NCBI RefSeq assembly: GCF_003263515.1
Contig: NZ_JYDE01000007.1
Span: forward strand, 124,001 to 188,000
DNA: 64,000 nt
Direction of reading: 5' to 3'
Source: Rahnella inusitata
GTDB taxonomy: Bacteria > Pseudomonadota > Gammaproteobacteria > Enterobacterales > Enterobacteriaceae
Under the pieces are notes generated by a model. That model was given only the letters and a program-made list of their open reading frames with translations, did not search any database and was not told the DNA's origin. The position numbers were made by a program, and so were the translations under genes. Below, piece after piece: positions 36,021 to 45,886 of the stretch (its first letter is position 1; each line of letters opens with the position of its first letter).

Positions 36021-36740
36021 TCAGGCGAGATGGCAGGGCTCCGCTTCCCACCGATAACCAACGCCGTAGACCGCGCGGATAAAGGCTTTCTCGCCGTCCA
36101 GCGACTCCAGCTTTCGGCGCAGGTTTTTGATATGGCTGTCGATGGTGCGGTCAGTGACCACGCGGTAATCATCGTAGAGATTATTAAGCAGCACTTCACG
36201 GGTAAACACATAGCCAGGTTTTACCGACAGGGTTTTCAGCAGGCGGAATTCTGCTGGCGTCAGCTCCAGTTCATGCCCCTGAAACGATGCCTGAAAGCGT
36301 GCTTCATCGATATGCAGACCGTGGCTTTTGGTGATGTTTTCATCCGGGCGCACGCAGCGGCGCAGGATAACTTTGACGCGCGCCACCACTTCACGCGGGC
36401 TGTACGGTTTGCAGATGTAATCATCCGCCCCGATTTCGAGCCCCAGCAGGCGATCAATCTCTTCGGTTTTTGCCGTTACCATCATGATCGGCACGTCAGA
36501 AAACTGGCGGATATCACGACAGATCGACAGGCCGCTGCTGCCCGGCAACATCAGATCCAGCAAGATCATCGCCGGCGGGCTGGCTTTGACCTGAGTAATC
36601 ACGTCGTGGCCGTCAGGCAGCCACTGGGTGACATAACCCGCCGCGTCGAGGTAATCGATCAGCAACTGAGCGAGTTTCGGCTCATCTTCCACAATCAAAA
36701 TTTTTAACGGCGCATGGCCGGATGCTACTAAATCGTTCAT
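36021..36740 (-). CDS. baeR: Envelope-stress response regulator BaeR
   Basis: OmpR-type response regulator of the BaeSR envelope-stress system, 239 residues. Receiver domain with Asp62 in [13 protein letters not shown], and [27 protein letters not shown]. The C-terminal winged helix has [17 protein letters not shown] and [16 protein letters not shown]. The start at 36740 shares one base with the baeS stop, so the genes are coupled; the frame is open for a further 39 codons inside baeS, but those residues are Arg-rich shadow. In E. coli BaeR activates mdtABCD, spy and acrD. Confidence 0.95.
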   Translation of the reverse strand: MNDLVASGHAPLKILIVEDEPKLAQLLIDYLDAAGYVTQWLPDGHDVITQVKASPPAMILLDLMLPGSSGLSICRDIRQFSDVPIMMVTAKTEEIDRLLGLEIGADDYICKPYSPREVVARVKVILRRCVRPDENITKSHGLHIDEARFQASFQGHELELTPAEFRLLKTLSVKPGYVFTREVLLNNLYDDYRVVTDRTIDSHIKNLRRKLESLDGEKAFIRAVYGVGYRWEAEPCHLA

Positions 36741-38125
36741 CAGTTTCTCGGTCCATGTGGAACAGAAAGCGGCAGGACGACCGTGATACGCACGCCGCCT
36801 GCGGGAGAGTGGCTGGCGCTTATCTGCCCGCCGTGTGCTTCGACGATATTCTGACAAATCGCCAGACCTAAACCGGAGCCGCCGCTGGCGCGGTTACGCG
36901 AGCCTTCGGTGCGATAAAAGCGTTCAAAAATGCGGATCAGCTGTTCATCGCTGATGCCTGGCGCGCTGTCCTGAAACGTGAGTATCAGCAATTTGTCGCG
37001 GATTTCGCCCAGAATTTCCAGTCCGCCATTGGGGTCAGTATAGCGCAGGCTGTTTTCCATAAGATTGTTGAAAAGCTGTGACAGACGCTGCGGATCGCCA
37101 AACACCTGCGCGCTTTCAGGTAATTTGCTGGTCAGCGTTAACTGCTTGCTGTGGAAACGATCGCGAGAACCGGCTTCCGCCAACTGCACCAGATGCACAA
37201 CATCGGTATCCACTTTACGGTACGCCAGCGCACCGGCATCGGAAAGGGAAAGCTGGTGCAAATCATCCACCAGCTTGGTGAGGATTGAGACTTCCGACTG
37301 CAATGATTCCAGTGAGCCAAGGGTCATTTTGCGCACGCCATCCTGCATCGCTTCCAGTTCACCGCGCAGCACCGCAAGCGGAGTGCGCAGCTCGTGGGAA
37401 ATATCGGCCATAAACGCCCGCCGCATCTGCTCGTTCTTTTCCAGCGTCATCGCCAGCTGGTTGAAATCCTGCGCCAGCTTCCCCAGCTCATCTTGACTGT
37501 CGACTTCCACGCGGGTGCTGAAATCTCCGGCGGCCAGCTGATGGGTGCCGTTAACCAGCCGTTTGACCGGCGCGAGCATACCGCGCGATAACAACCAGGT
37601 GACGGCGGCGGCCAGCAGAGCGGTAAAGGCGACAATCATCCAGCTGGTGCGGCTTTGCTGACGCTCGAAGTTGATGTCGGCGTCGCGTGTGAGGCGTTCA
37701 GCCGGGGTCGAAATCACCGAACCTATCACTACGCCGTTGACGGTCATCACGCGGCGCGGTCCCTGCAAATCAGGCGGCACCGGCTGATCGTATCCGCCAA
37801 TCCGGCGATCGTGGCTGTCGAGGATCCAAAATTTTGTGCGCCATCCCTGCGGCGGCATCCGCGGGCTGCTGTTTTGTTCAAAGGAACGCATCAGCTGATA
37901 GATCAGACGGTCATTGGTTTCTAAAAACTCCCAGCTGCCGTGTTGTTTGTATTGTTCCTGCAACGTGTCGGCCAGCAACTCCACGCGCTGTTCGTTACTC
38001 TGGCGGATGTAATCAATAAAGCCGCGCTCGAAGCTCATCCGCACGCCCCAGTTCATGGTGATTAACACCAGCGCACAGGTGCAGAAGATGGCCATGAACA
38101 GTTTGACGGTAATTCCTAGTTTCAT
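36740..38125 (-). CDS. baeS: Envelope-stress sensor histidine kinase BaeS
   Basis: Inner-membrane sensor kinase, 461 residues. TM1 (about 8-26), periplasmic sensor (27-160), TM2 (161-180), HAMP (about 180-232), HisKA with His244 in [19 protein letters not shown], and a HATPase domain ([35 protein letters not shown]). It overlaps mdtD by 4 bp and baeR by 1 bp, so mdtD-baeS-baeR is one operon as in E. coli. The periplasmic part is Arg/Gln-rich and ends with [13 protein letters not shown]. All kinase motifs are intact. Confidence 0.95.
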   Translation of the reverse strand: MKLGITVKLFMAIFCTCALVLITMNWGVRMSFERGFIDYIRQSNEQRVELLADTLQEQYKQHGSWEFLETNDRLIYQLMRSFEQNSSPRMPPQGWRTKFWILDSHDRRIGGYDQPVPPDLQGPRRVMTVNGVVIGSVISTPAERLTRDADINFERQQSRTSWMIVAFTALLAAAVTWLLSRGMLAPVKRLVNGTHQLAAGDFSTRVEVDSQDELGKLAQDFNQLAMTLEKNEQMRRAFMADISHELRTPLAVLRGELEAMQDGVRKMTLGSLESLQSEVSILTKLVDDLHQLSLSDAGALAYRKVDTDVVHLVQLAEAGSRDRFHSKQLTLTSKLPESAQVFGDPQRLSQLFNNLMENSLRYTDPNGGLEILGEIRDKLLILTFQDSAPGISDEQLIRIFERFYRTEGSRNRASGGSGLGLAICQNIVEAHGGQISASHSPAGGVRITVVLPLSVPHGPRN

Positions 38126-39594
38126 GATTTTCTCATTGGATCGGGAGAGCTGGCCGCAGCGCGACGACGGTCAATAAGGGCATTTTTCTGGGCATCAGCC
38201 GGCACGCGCGAAAAGACCCAGGCTGGCAGGGCGATAATCACCGCCATCGCCATATAGCAGTACAGAAACGCGGTATGCATCGCGCCGCTGCCGACGTTCA
38301 CCTGCTGTTGCGCAAACACGCCGATGAGGATACCTGCGACGCTGACGCCCAGACTCATCGACAGCTGCATGATCATCGACAGCAAACTGTTGCCGCTGCT
38401 GGCAAGGCGCGGCGGCAAGTCTTTCAGCGTCAGGGTATTCATCGACGAGAAGCGCAGCGAATTCACCATCCCCTGGAAGAACAGCACAATCGGGATCATC
38501 CACACAGCGCCATAAATCGCCACCAGCGGGAAGATAAACGTAATCAGCGCCAGCAACAGCGTGGCGGTCACCAGCGCAGAACGGTAGCCGAGCTGATTAA
38601 CCAGCCGGACCACCACGCGCTTCATTCCCATGCTCCCGAGCACCATCGGGATCATCATCAGCCCGGCGTGAAAGGGGGTGAAGCCCATGCCGAGTTGCAG
38701 AAAGACCGGCGTCATAAACGGCAACATACCGCTGCCGATGCGACCCAGAAAACTGCCGGTCAGGCCGATTTTAAAGGTCGGCGTATGAAACAGACGCAGT
38801 GAAAACAGGGCAGATAAATTACCGCGCGCGTGCATCCAGTAGATACCGAGCGCGCCAAATCCAACCACCACCAGCAGCAGTAATTCCAGCGGCGTCAGCC
38901 CGAGCCCGCGGCTGCCGTCGAGCGCCAGCGTCAGCGTCGCCATACACACTGCCAGCATCACAAAACCGCTGATATCAAAGCGGCGCGTCTGCATTTTGTA
39001 ATTCGGCATGATCATTAATGTGGCAATACAACCGGCAATGCCGACAGGCAGATTGATCAAAAATATCCAGTGCCAGCTGGCGTACTGCACCAGAAAACCC
39101 CCGAGTGCCGGGCCAAGCAGCGGGCCGACCTGACCGGGTAACGTCACCATAGTCATGGCCGCCATATATTCACTGCGCGGCACGATTTTCAGCACCGTCA
39201 GCCGCCCGACCGGTACCATCATCGCGCCGCCAATCCCTTGTACCACGCGGGACATCACCAGCTCGCGCAGGCTGTCAGATTGCGCACAGAGCAGTGAACC
39301 CAGGGTGAACAGCACGATGGCCGAGAAGAACACCCATTTCACACCGACTTTATCCGCCAGCCAGCCGCTGGCGGGCAGCATCACTGCCACGGTCAGCACA
39401 TAAGCGACCACCACCGAATGCATGTGCAGAGGATTTTCACCGAGGCTTTGGGCCATCGACGGCAGCGCGGTATTGACGATGGTGGTATCCAGCGCCTGCA
39501 TAAAAAAGCCAAACGCGACGATCCACAACTGCCAGCGCACAGAAGGCGGCAGCGGCTCGGAGGGCGGTACAGTCTCAGTATTTTCAGATTTCAT
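38122..39594 (-). CDS. mdtD: DHA2-family MFS transporter MdtD
   Basis: Inner-membrane drug:H+ antiporter-type protein of 490 residues with 14 hydrophobic segments. N-terminal half: [27 protein letters not shown], the DHA2 motif [19 protein letters not shown], and [13 protein letters not shown]. In E. coli it is the fourth gene of mdtABCD-baeSR and has been linked to citrate/iron export (IceT in Salmonella). Here it is the first gene of the operon: mdtA, mdtB and mdtC are not upstream; instead there is a 269-bp gap and a divergent aldo/keto reductase. ATG at 39594. Confidence 0.92.
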   Translation of the reverse strand: MKSENTETVPPSEPLPPSVRWQLWIVAFGFFMQALDTTIVNTALPSMAQSLGENPLHMHSVVVAYVLTVAVMLPASGWLADKVGVKWVFFSAIVLFTLGSLLCAQSDSLRELVMSRVVQGIGGAMMVPVGRLTVLKIVPRSEYMAAMTMVTLPGQVGPLLGPALGGFLVQYASWHWIFLINLPVGIAGCIATLMIMPNYKMQTRRFDISGFVMLAVCMATLTLALDGSRGLGLTPLELLLLVVVGFGALGIYWMHARGNLSALFSLRLFHTPTFKIGLTGSFLGRIGSGMLPFMTPVFLQLGMGFTPFHAGLMMIPMVLGSMGMKRVVVRLVNQLGYRSALVTATLLLALITFIFPLVAIYGAVWMIPIVLFFQGMVNSLRFSSMNTLTLKDLPPRLASSGNSLLSMIMQLSMSLGVSVAGILIGVFAQQQVNVGSGAMHTAFLYCYMAMAVIIALPAWVFSRVPADAQKNALIDRRRAAASSPDPMRKS

Positions 39595-39682
39595 CGGGTT
39601 ATCGCATCAGCACAATCATTGTCGCGGCCTGGGGACGGCAACCGTCAGCAGGCCAGACCCACAGTGTAGCCAGAATGCTCCG

Positions 39683-39700
39683 GCAGAAAATGGAGGAAAT
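39683..39700 (-). promoter_or_regulatory. Possible BaeR box upstream of mdtD
   Basis: Minus-strand ATTTCCTCCATTTTCTGC resembles the BaeR box I recall (TTTTTCTCCATNATTGGC), with CTCCAT exact and roughly 12 of 17 defined bases matching. It is about 90 bp upstream of mdtD, where autoregulation would act. Confidence 0.35.
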
Positions 39701-39863
39701 AAGGAGAGTCCTTCTCAATCCTCTTAACATTTTTGAAATTACTTATGACAAAAAGGTCGGGCAGTAAGCCACTCATTTTATATCAAAATGCTAAGGTTAA
39801 CCCTGAATCACAAACCGTTCGCACGCGAAGCAACTTTACACTGACCGTTATAGGGAGAGAGTG

Positions 39864-40820
39864 ATGAGTAAAAGAGAATTAGGCCGTTCAGGTATTCAGG
39901 TACCGGTGCTGACTTTTGGTGGCAACGTGTTTGGCTGGACAGTCGATCAGTCCGCCTCTTTCAGCCTGCTCGATGCCTTGCTGGATAATAACCTGAACTT
40001 TATCGATACCGCCGACGTCTATTCCCGCTGGGTCGATGGCAATCAGGGCGGCGAATCTGAAACGATCATCGGCAACTGGTTGAAGAAAACCGGTAAGCGC
40101 GACCAGATAGTTCTGGCGACCAAAGTCGGTAAACCGATGGGCGAAGGCAAAGTCGGCTTGTCGCCACGCTATATCAAAGAGGCGGTTGAAGCATCGCTCA
40201 AGCGCCTGCAAACGGATTATATCGATCTCTATCAGTCCCATGATGACGACGCAGATACACCGCTGGCGGAATCACTGGCCGCGTTCGATGCGTTAATCAA
40301 AGAAGGTAAAGTACGGGCCATCGGTGCTTCTAACTACAGCGCACCGCGTCTGGCCGAAGCGCTGAAAGTCAGCAAGGATAACGGGCTGGCGCGTTATGAA
40401 ACGCTGCAACCGCTGTACAACCTGTATGACCGCAAAGTGTATGAAGAAACGCTGGAAAAGGTCGTCACGGAAAACGGTGTCGGTGTGATCAACTTTTACG
40501 GGCTGGCGAGCGGTTTCCTGACCGGGAAATACCGCACCAAAGCGGATGCCAGCAAAAGTAAGCGTGGCGAAAGCGTGATCGAACGTTACCTCGACGATCG
40601 TGGTTTGAAAGTGCTTAAAGGGCTGGATCAGGTGGCTGAGAAGCACGGCGTGCAGCCGGGGCAGGTGGCGTTGGCATGGCAGATTGCGCGCCCGAGCATT
40701 ACCTCTCCGATTGTCAGCGCCACCTCTTTGCAACAGCTCAATGAACTGGCGCAGGCCGCGACGCTCAGGCTGGACGATGCTGATATTCAGACGCTGAACG
40801 ACGCCAGCGCCTGGAAATAA
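39864..40820 (+). CDS. Aldo/keto reductase
   Basis: An NADPH-dependent aldo/keto reductase of 318 residues, TIM-barrel fold. The catalytic tetrad can be read: Asp48 and Tyr53 (NFIDTADVYSRW), Lys87 (VLATKVGKP) and His126 (YQSHDDD). NADPH-binding segments include GASNYSAPRLAEA and the C-terminal TSPIVSATSLQQLNEL. Its natural substrate is unknown; relatives reduce aldehydes and methylglyoxal-type toxins. The ATG at 39864 follows GGGAG by 7 nt; the GTG at 39861 is less likely. It lies divergent from mdtD, in the place where mdtABC are found in E. coli, and convergent with yegD. Confidence 0.88.
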   Translation: MSKRELGRSGIQVPVLTFGGNVFGWTVDQSASFSLLDALLDNNLNFIDTADVYSRWVDGNQGGESETIIGNWLKKTGKRDQIVLATKVGKPMGEGKVGLSPRYIKEAVEASLKRLQTDYIDLYQSHDDDADTPLAESLAAFDALIKEGKVRAIGASNYSAPRLAEALKVSKDNGLARYETLQPLYNLYDRKVYEETLEKVVTENGVGVINFYGLASGFLTGKYRTKADASKSKRGESVIERYLDDRGLKVLKGLDQVAEKHGVQPGQVALAWQIARPSITSPIVSATSLQQLNELAQAATLRLDDADIQTLNDASAWK

Positions 40821-40835
40821 CCTCGTTTGGAAAAT

Positions 40836-40869
40836 AAAAAAACCGCCGTGAGAAATCAGGCGGTTTTTT
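40836..40869. terminator. Bidirectional terminator between the AKR gene and yegD
   Basis: AAAAACCGCC...GGCGGTTTTTT, a stem with A tract left and T tract right, between two convergent genes. Confidence 0.88.
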
Positions 40870-40900
40870 ATTGCGTACTGATGTGCCGGGAATCTTGCGA

Positions 40901-42253
40901 TTAACGGAACAGGGTTTGCGCCCAGCGGGCCAGACCGGCGGTGACTGAGCCGAAATCGTTGCCCCCGACCAGCGGAATGCCCGGCAATTGTGCCTGCAAC
41001 GCAGCCCGCAACAGAGGAGAGCGCGCACTGCCACCGGTCAGATAAATCACGTCCGGCTTGATGTCACTGCTCGCCAGCGCCAGATTCACCTGTTCCTGAA
41101 TGCGCTCCAGTGGCTGTGCGATAGCTTCGCTCAGCTGCTGCTGGCTGATAGTTTCTGCCAGTCCCGCCTCGATGAAGTCCATTGCCGCCGTGACGCTTTC
41201 GCGTTCGGAGAGCGCAATCTTGCTCTCTTCCGCCGCGCGCACCAGACGATAGCTCAGACGCTGTTGCTGAACTTTCAGCAGGCGTTTGATGAGATCTGGC
41301 TGTGCGGCATCGCGGATTAAATCACGCAGCATGCGGCCATTGGCGACGCTGTAAAAATCGATCTGAGCAGGGACATCGTTAGTCGCTACCGCATTCCAGT
41401 AAGGCAGTGCAGGAATAGCGATTCCTTTGTGGGTTTCGCTGCCCATGCCGAACTGTGGCGTCAGCTGTTTGAACGCTGTCATGATATCCAGATCGTTCCC
41501 GCCCACGCGGCAACCGCTGTGGCCGAGCAGGCTGTTCTGACGCTCTGCCTTATCGCGCCACTGTGGGCCCATCAGCAATACTGAGCAGTCGGTGGTACCA
41601 CCGCCGATATCCACCACCAGCACGGTTTTCTCGTCCGTCAGCGTCGCTTCAAAATCCAGCCCTGCTGCTACCGGTTCGAACTGGAAAGCGATATCGCGGA
41701 AACCGGCGCGTTCTGCGGCGCGTTGCAAAATACCCTGTGCCTGACGGTTGGCATCATCGCCGCCCATGCCCTGGAAGTTGATCGGGCGGCCAATGACGGT
41801 CTGCTCAATGGTCTGCTGTAACACGGATTCTGCCTGACGTTTGATGTGATACATCATCGCGCAGACCAGATCTTCGAACAGAGCAATTTGCTGCGGCTTC
41901 AGGCCGTTTGCGCCCAGGAAGGATTTCGGTGAGCGGACAAAGTACACCTCTTCCGGATCTTCCATATAGGTGGCGAGTGCCTGCAAACCAAACTGCACGC
42001 TGTTGGCGTTAACCGGAATATCTTCCTCGCGGTTAAAGCTTATACTGCGACGCAGCAGCGCCAGATTTTCATCACTGCCCGTTGGCACCTGTCCGTGACG
42101 GTTCAGCCATTCGCTGACCGCTTCGCGAGTTGGCGCACAAAGCATGGAGGGTAAATAAGGATCGTTATTTTCTAACGCCAGCAGTTGGGCGTTATTGTCG
42201 CGCATCACCGCAACTGAGCAATTCGCTGTACCGTAGTCAAATCCAATAAACAT
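40901..42253 (-). CDS. yegD: Hsp70-family chaperone-like protein YegD
   Basis: A 450-residue Hsp70/actin-fold ATPase. Phosphate-1 loop MFIGFDYGTANCSVAV, phosphate-2 loop VLVVDIGGGTTDCSVLL, and adenosine motif VIYLTGGSARSPLLRAAL are present; the substrate-binding beta-sandwich and lid of DnaK (638 residues) are missing, as in E. coli YegD. Function is not established. The ATG at 42253 is preceded by GGGGAT; a start six codons upstream is less likely. In E. coli yegD neighbours mdtA; here it is separated from mdtD by one aldo/keto reductase gene. Confidence 0.93.
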   Translation of the reverse strand: MFIGFDYGTANCSVAVMRDNNAQLLALENNDPYLPSMLCAPTREAVSEWLNRHGQVPTGSDENLALLRRSISFNREEDIPVNANSVQFGLQALATYMEDPEEVYFVRSPKSFLGANGLKPQQIALFEDLVCAMMYHIKRQAESVLQQTIEQTVIGRPINFQGMGGDDANRQAQGILQRAAERAGFRDIAFQFEPVAAGLDFEATLTDEKTVLVVDIGGGTTDCSVLLMGPQWRDKAERQNSLLGHSGCRVGGNDLDIMTAFKQLTPQFGMGSETHKGIAIPALPYWNAVATNDVPAQIDFYSVANGRMLRDLIRDAAQPDLIKRLLKVQQQRLSYRLVRAAEESKIALSERESVTAAMDFIEAGLAETISQQQLSEAIAQPLERIQEQVNLALASSDIKPDVIYLTGGSARSPLLRAALQAQLPGIPLVGGNDFGSVTAGLARWAQTLFR

Positions 42254-42362
42254 CACTGATCCCCATGCCAAAGAAGGGGCGGGACTTTACCGGAGCGAGG
42301 GATTTAGAGCAAGACCAAAGCGAAGGGATTTTAGCCCTTAAAAATGCAAGGTGTTTGCGGTT

Positions 42363-42461
42363 ATACCCCATCCCGGCCCTCTCCCTGGCAGGAGAGGGAG
42401 CAGACCCAGCCGATTTTGAATTTGCTCCTCCCCCTGCAAAGAGGGAGGGCGGGAGGGGTAT
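42363..42461. repeat. 99-bp imperfect inverted-repeat element between yegD and tkt
   Basis: Starts ATACCCCATCCCGGCCCTCT and ends in its near reverse complement (GGGCGGGAGGGGTAT). It contains the internal hairpin CCCTCTCC-ctggca-GGAGAGGG (42377-42398) and a second purine/pyrimidine block CTCCTCCCCC/GAGGGAGGG. This looks like a REP- or MITE-type intergenic element. It lies between the 3' end of the transketolase gene and the 5' end of yegD. Confidence 0.6.
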
Positions 42462-42475
42462 GGCAGGCGACGACG

Positions 42476-44470
42476 TTATTTCAGCAACGCCTGCGCTTTC
42501 GCGACAACGTTATCGACAGTAAAGCCGAACTCTTTGAACAGCTGTTCTGCCGGAGCAGATTCGCCGAAGCTGGTCATGCCGACTACGCCGCCGTTGAGGC
42601 CAACGTACTTGTACCAGTAATCCGCAATACCGGCTTCCACTGCCAGTCGCGCCGGAACGTCTTTCGGCAGCACTGATTCACGGTATGCCGTGTCCTGTTT
42701 GTCGTAAACGTCAGTCGACGGCATGGAAACAACGCGCACTTTGGTGCCGCCTGCGGCCAGTTTATCGGCTGCTTCGACGGTAATACCCACTTCAGAACCG
42801 GTGGCTATCAGAATGACGTCTGGCTTGCCTTCGCAATCTTTCAGCACATAACCGCCACGCGCCACATTAGCCAGCTGCTCCGCTGTACGCGGTTGCTGGG
42901 TCAGGTTCTGACGGGAGAAGATCAGTGCGGATGGGCCGTCGTTGCGCTCAATGGCGTATTTCCAGGCGATTGCTGATTCGACCTGATCCGCCGGACGCCA
43001 CAGGCTCATGTTTGGCGTAACGCGCAGGCTGGCCATTTGCTCGACCGGCTGATGCGTCGGGCCGTCTTCGCCCAGGCCGATGGAGTCATGGGTGTAGACG
43101 AACACATTGCGGATCTTCATCAGTGACGCCATACGCACCGCATTACGGGCGTATTCGACGAACATCAGGAACGTAGCCGAATAAGGCAGGAAGCCGCCGT
43201 GTAGCGCGATACCGTTGGAGATAGCCGTCATGCCGAATTCGCGCACGCCGTAGTGGATGTAGTTACCGGCTATGTCATCACCCAGCGATTTAGAGCCGGA
43301 CCACATAGTCAGGTTACTTGGCGCAAGGTCAGCAGAACCGCCGAGGAATTCAGGCAGGATTTTACCGAACTCTTCCAGCGTGTTTTGTGAGGCTTTGCGG
43401 CTGGCAATGTTGGCCGGATTAGCCTGTAAACCTTCGATGAATTTCTGCGCGTCGGCTTCCCAGTTTTCCGGCAGCTCACCGCTCACGCGGCGCTTAAATT
43501 CTTTCGCCAGATCAGGATAAGCGCTGGCGTAAGCCGCAAACTTATCATCCCAGGCTTTTTCTTTCGCTTTACCCGCTTCTTTGGCATCCCAGGCGGCATA
43601 AATATCCTGCGGAATTTCAAAGGCAGGGTAGTTCCAGCCCAGTTCCTTGCGCGTGGCAGCCACTTCATCCACGCCCAGAGCCGCGCCGTGCGCATCGTGC
43701 GTACCGTGTTTATTTGGCGAGCCAAAACCGATGACCGTTTTACACAGCAGCAGGGAAGGACGGTCGGTGACTTTGTGCGATTCTTCAATCGCTGCTTTGA
43801 TGGCGTCAGAGTTCTGCCCATCAACACCGCGGATCACATGCCAGCCATATGCTTCGAAACGTTTGGCAGTGTCATCGGTGAACCAGCCTTCCACGTGGCC
43901 GTCGATAGAGATCCCGTTGTCATCATAAAACGCAGTCAGTTTGCCGAGTTTCATGGTGCCAGCTAGCGAACAGGCTTCGTGGGAAATTCCTTCCATCATG
44001 CAACCGTCACCCATAAAAGCGTAGGTATGGTGGTTGACGATATCGTGGCCTTCGCGGTTGAACTGCGCAGCCAGCGTGCGTTCGGCGATAGCAAAACCGA
44101 CGGCGTTGGCAATGCCCTGACCCAGCGGGCCGGTCGTGGTCTCAACGCCCGGCGTATAGCCGTATTCCGGGTGCCCCGGCGTTTTGGAGTGCAGCTGGCG
44201 GAAATTCTCCAGCTCTTTCATCGGCAGGTCATAACCGGTGAGATGCAGCAGGCTGTAAATCAGCATCGAACCGTGACCGTTCGACAGCACAAAGCGGTCG
44301 CGATCGGCCCAGTTCGGGTTGGTCGGGTTGTGATTCATGTAATCGCGCCACAGAACTTCAGCGATATCCGCCATCCCCATTGGTGCGCCGGGGTGGCCGG
44401 AATTCGCTTTCTGCACCGCATCCATGCTTAAGGCACGGATAGCATTCGCTAGTTCTCTACGAGAAGGCAT
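42476..44470 (-). CDS. tktB: Transketolase
   Basis: Thiamin-diphosphate enzyme of the pentose phosphate pathway that moves two-carbon units between sugar phosphates. 664 residues beginning [20 protein letters not shown]. Visible motifs: TPP-binding [30 protein letters not shown], and the pyrimidine-domain [19 protein letters not shown] with its conserved Glu and His. The ATG at 44470 has GGAG upstream. It follows tal by 62 bp on the same strand, the layout of the sigma-S-controlled talA-tktB operon beside maeB in E. coli, so tktB is assigned by position; by sequence alone it could equally be called tktA. Confidence 0.9.
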   Translation of the reverse strand: MPSRRELANAIRALSMDAVQKANSGHPGAPMGMADIAEVLWRDYMNHNPTNPNWADRDRFVLSNGHGSMLIYSLLHLTGYDLPMKELENFRQLHSKTPGHPEYGYTPGVETTTGPLGQGIANAVGFAIAERTLAAQFNREGHDIVNHHTYAFMGDGCMMEGISHEACSLAGTMKLGKLTAFYDDNGISIDGHVEGWFTDDTAKRFEAYGWHVIRGVDGQNSDAIKAAIEESHKVTDRPSLLLCKTVIGFGSPNKHGTHDAHGAALGVDEVAATRKELGWNYPAFEIPQDIYAAWDAKEAGKAKEKAWDDKFAAYASAYPDLAKEFKRRVSGELPENWEADAQKFIEGLQANPANIASRKASQNTLEEFGKILPEFLGGSADLAPSNLTMWSGSKSLGDDIAGNYIHYGVREFGMTAISNGIALHGGFLPYSATFLMFVEYARNAVRMASLMKIRNVFVYTHDSIGLGEDGPTHQPVEQMASLRVTPNMSLWRPADQVESAIAWKYAIERNDGPSALIFSRQNLTQQPRTAEQLANVARGGYVLKDCEGKPDVILIATGSEVGITVEAADKLAAGGTKVRVVSMPSTDVYDKQDTAYRESVLPKDVPARLAVEAGIADYWYKYVGLNGGVVGMTSFGESAPAEQLFKEFGFTVDNVVAKAQALLK

Positions 44471-44532
44471 ATTTTTCTCCGGTGAATGGCCGCGCCCACA
44501 GGCAGCAGCCATTGGAATATCAATGGGTGAAA

Positions 44533-45486
44533 TTACAGTTGAGCAGACAGCACATCTTCGAGTTTCTTCTGATCGACGGCAAACTGGCGGATACCTTCGG
44601 CCAGTTTATCAACGGCCATGGCGTCCTGGTGATGTTCCCAGAGGAATTCGGCCTGAGTCAGCGGCACAGGCTGTTTGTTGCCCGGGGCTGATGAGGATTG
44701 CAGTTTTCGTTCCACTGGCGCATCGCTGGCTTTCAGCTCTTCAAGCAGGTTAGGTGAGATGGTCAGGCGGTCACAACCGGCCAGCGCCAGGATCTGTTCC
44801 ACTTTACGGAAGCTCGCTCCCATGATGACGGTCTCATAGCCCTGCGCTTTGTAGTACTTGTAGATCTCACGAACGGATTTCACGCCCGGATCTTTTTCCA
44901 CGTCATACGTCGCATTTGGCTCTTTGGCTTTGTACCAGTCATAGATTCGGCCAACGAACGGGGAGATCAGATACACACCGGCTTCGGCGCAGGCGCGTGC
45001 CTGAGCAAAAGAGAACAGCAGCGTCAGGTTACAGTTAATGCCTTCCTTTTCCAGCTGTTCGGCAGCTTTGATGCCTTCCCAGGTGGAAGCCAGTTTGATC
45101 AGAATGCGGGATTTATCGATCCCCTGTTCCTGATACAAGCCAATCAGTTTTCGCGCTTTAGCCAGGCACTTTTCGCTGTCAAATGACATGCGCGCATCGA
45201 CTTCGGTCGAGATGCGGCCAGGGACGCTTTTCAGAATTTCGACACCAATATTCACCGCCAGCTTGTCCGTGGCGTTGATCACCTGATCCTCTTTGCTGCC
45301 GCCTTTTTTACGTGCGTAATCCAGCGCGTCTTTGATGAGGTTTTGATACTGCGGCAGGTCGGCAGCTTTGAGAATTAAGGATGGATTGGTGGTGGCATCC
45401 TGCGGTTCGAAATGACGAATGGATTCGATATCACCGCTGTCGGCAACGACAGTCGTTAGCTTTTTGAGGGCGTCTAACTGGTTCAT
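44533..45486 (-). CDS. talA: Transaldolase
   Basis: Transfers dihydroxyacetone units in the non-oxidative pentose phosphate pathway. 317 residues. The Schiff-base lysine is Lys131 in [12 protein letters not shown], with the preceding [10 protein letters not shown] and [12 protein letters not shown] signatures intact. N-terminus [26 protein letters not shown] is closer to E. coli TalA than to TalB, and the arrangement tal-tkt divergent from maeB is that of talA. The start codon has AGGAG upstream (minus strand: CTAAGGAGATGTTGAA). Confidence 0.93.
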   Translation of the reverse strand: MNQLDALKKLTTVVADSGDIESIRHFEPQDATTNPSLILKAADLPQYQNLIKDALDYARKKGGSKEDQVINATDKLAVNIGVEILKSVPGRISTEVDARMSFDSEKCLAKARKLIGLYQEQGIDKSRILIKLASTWEGIKAAEQLEKEGINCNLTLLFSFAQARACAEAGVYLISPFVGRIYDWYKAKEPNATYDVEKDPGVKSVREIYKYYKAQGYETVIMGASFRKVEQILALAGCDRLTISPNLLEELKASDAPVERKLQSSSAPGNKQPVPLTQAEFLWEHHQDAMAVDKLAEGIRQFAVDQKKLEDVLSAQL

Positions 45487-45886
45487 TTCAACATCTCCTT
45501 AGGAAGAAAAATGATACGAGAAGAGAAGCGTTCGTCTCTTTTCACAGGGCTACTACCCTGCATCATTCTGTTAACAATTTGAATGCGCTTTCTCTGATTG
45601 TTGTAATGGGTAAGAGCAATGAAAAAGCAAAAGCCTACGCAAGGCTGAACTTTCAACCTGTGTTGCGCAAGGGGGAACATTAAGCTTAGTCGAAATTTGC
45701 GAGACGTCTTCCGCGAACGAAAAGTAATCAATGTAACGCGCAAGTTTTGGTCGTGCTTCACCCTCTGTCGTGGCAGGTTATCTATACTGTTGTGCGGGAA
45801 AACTGAAAGCGTTGGTGAACCAAATGTTGCGGCTTTCCCGGTCTGTACCCCTATAAAAAAATAAGAAACACAAAAAGGACCCTACG
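45487..45886. promoter_or_regulatory. Divergent tal / maeB control region
   Basis: 400 bp without a credible gene. TATACT at 45783-45788 is a good -10 for maeB, giving a leader of about 90 nt in which GGGAAA...TTTCCC and GAAAGC...GCTTTC can pair (about 45796-45842). On the tal side CAGGG-ctacta-CCCTG (45545-45560) forms a short hairpin 60 bp before the tal start. No CRP site of quality was found. Confidence 0.4.

Noticed and set aside
36741-36857. N-terminal extension of BaeR into baeS.
   Set aside because: The 39 residues are Arg-rich, in the wrong frame of baeS, and no other BaeR has them.
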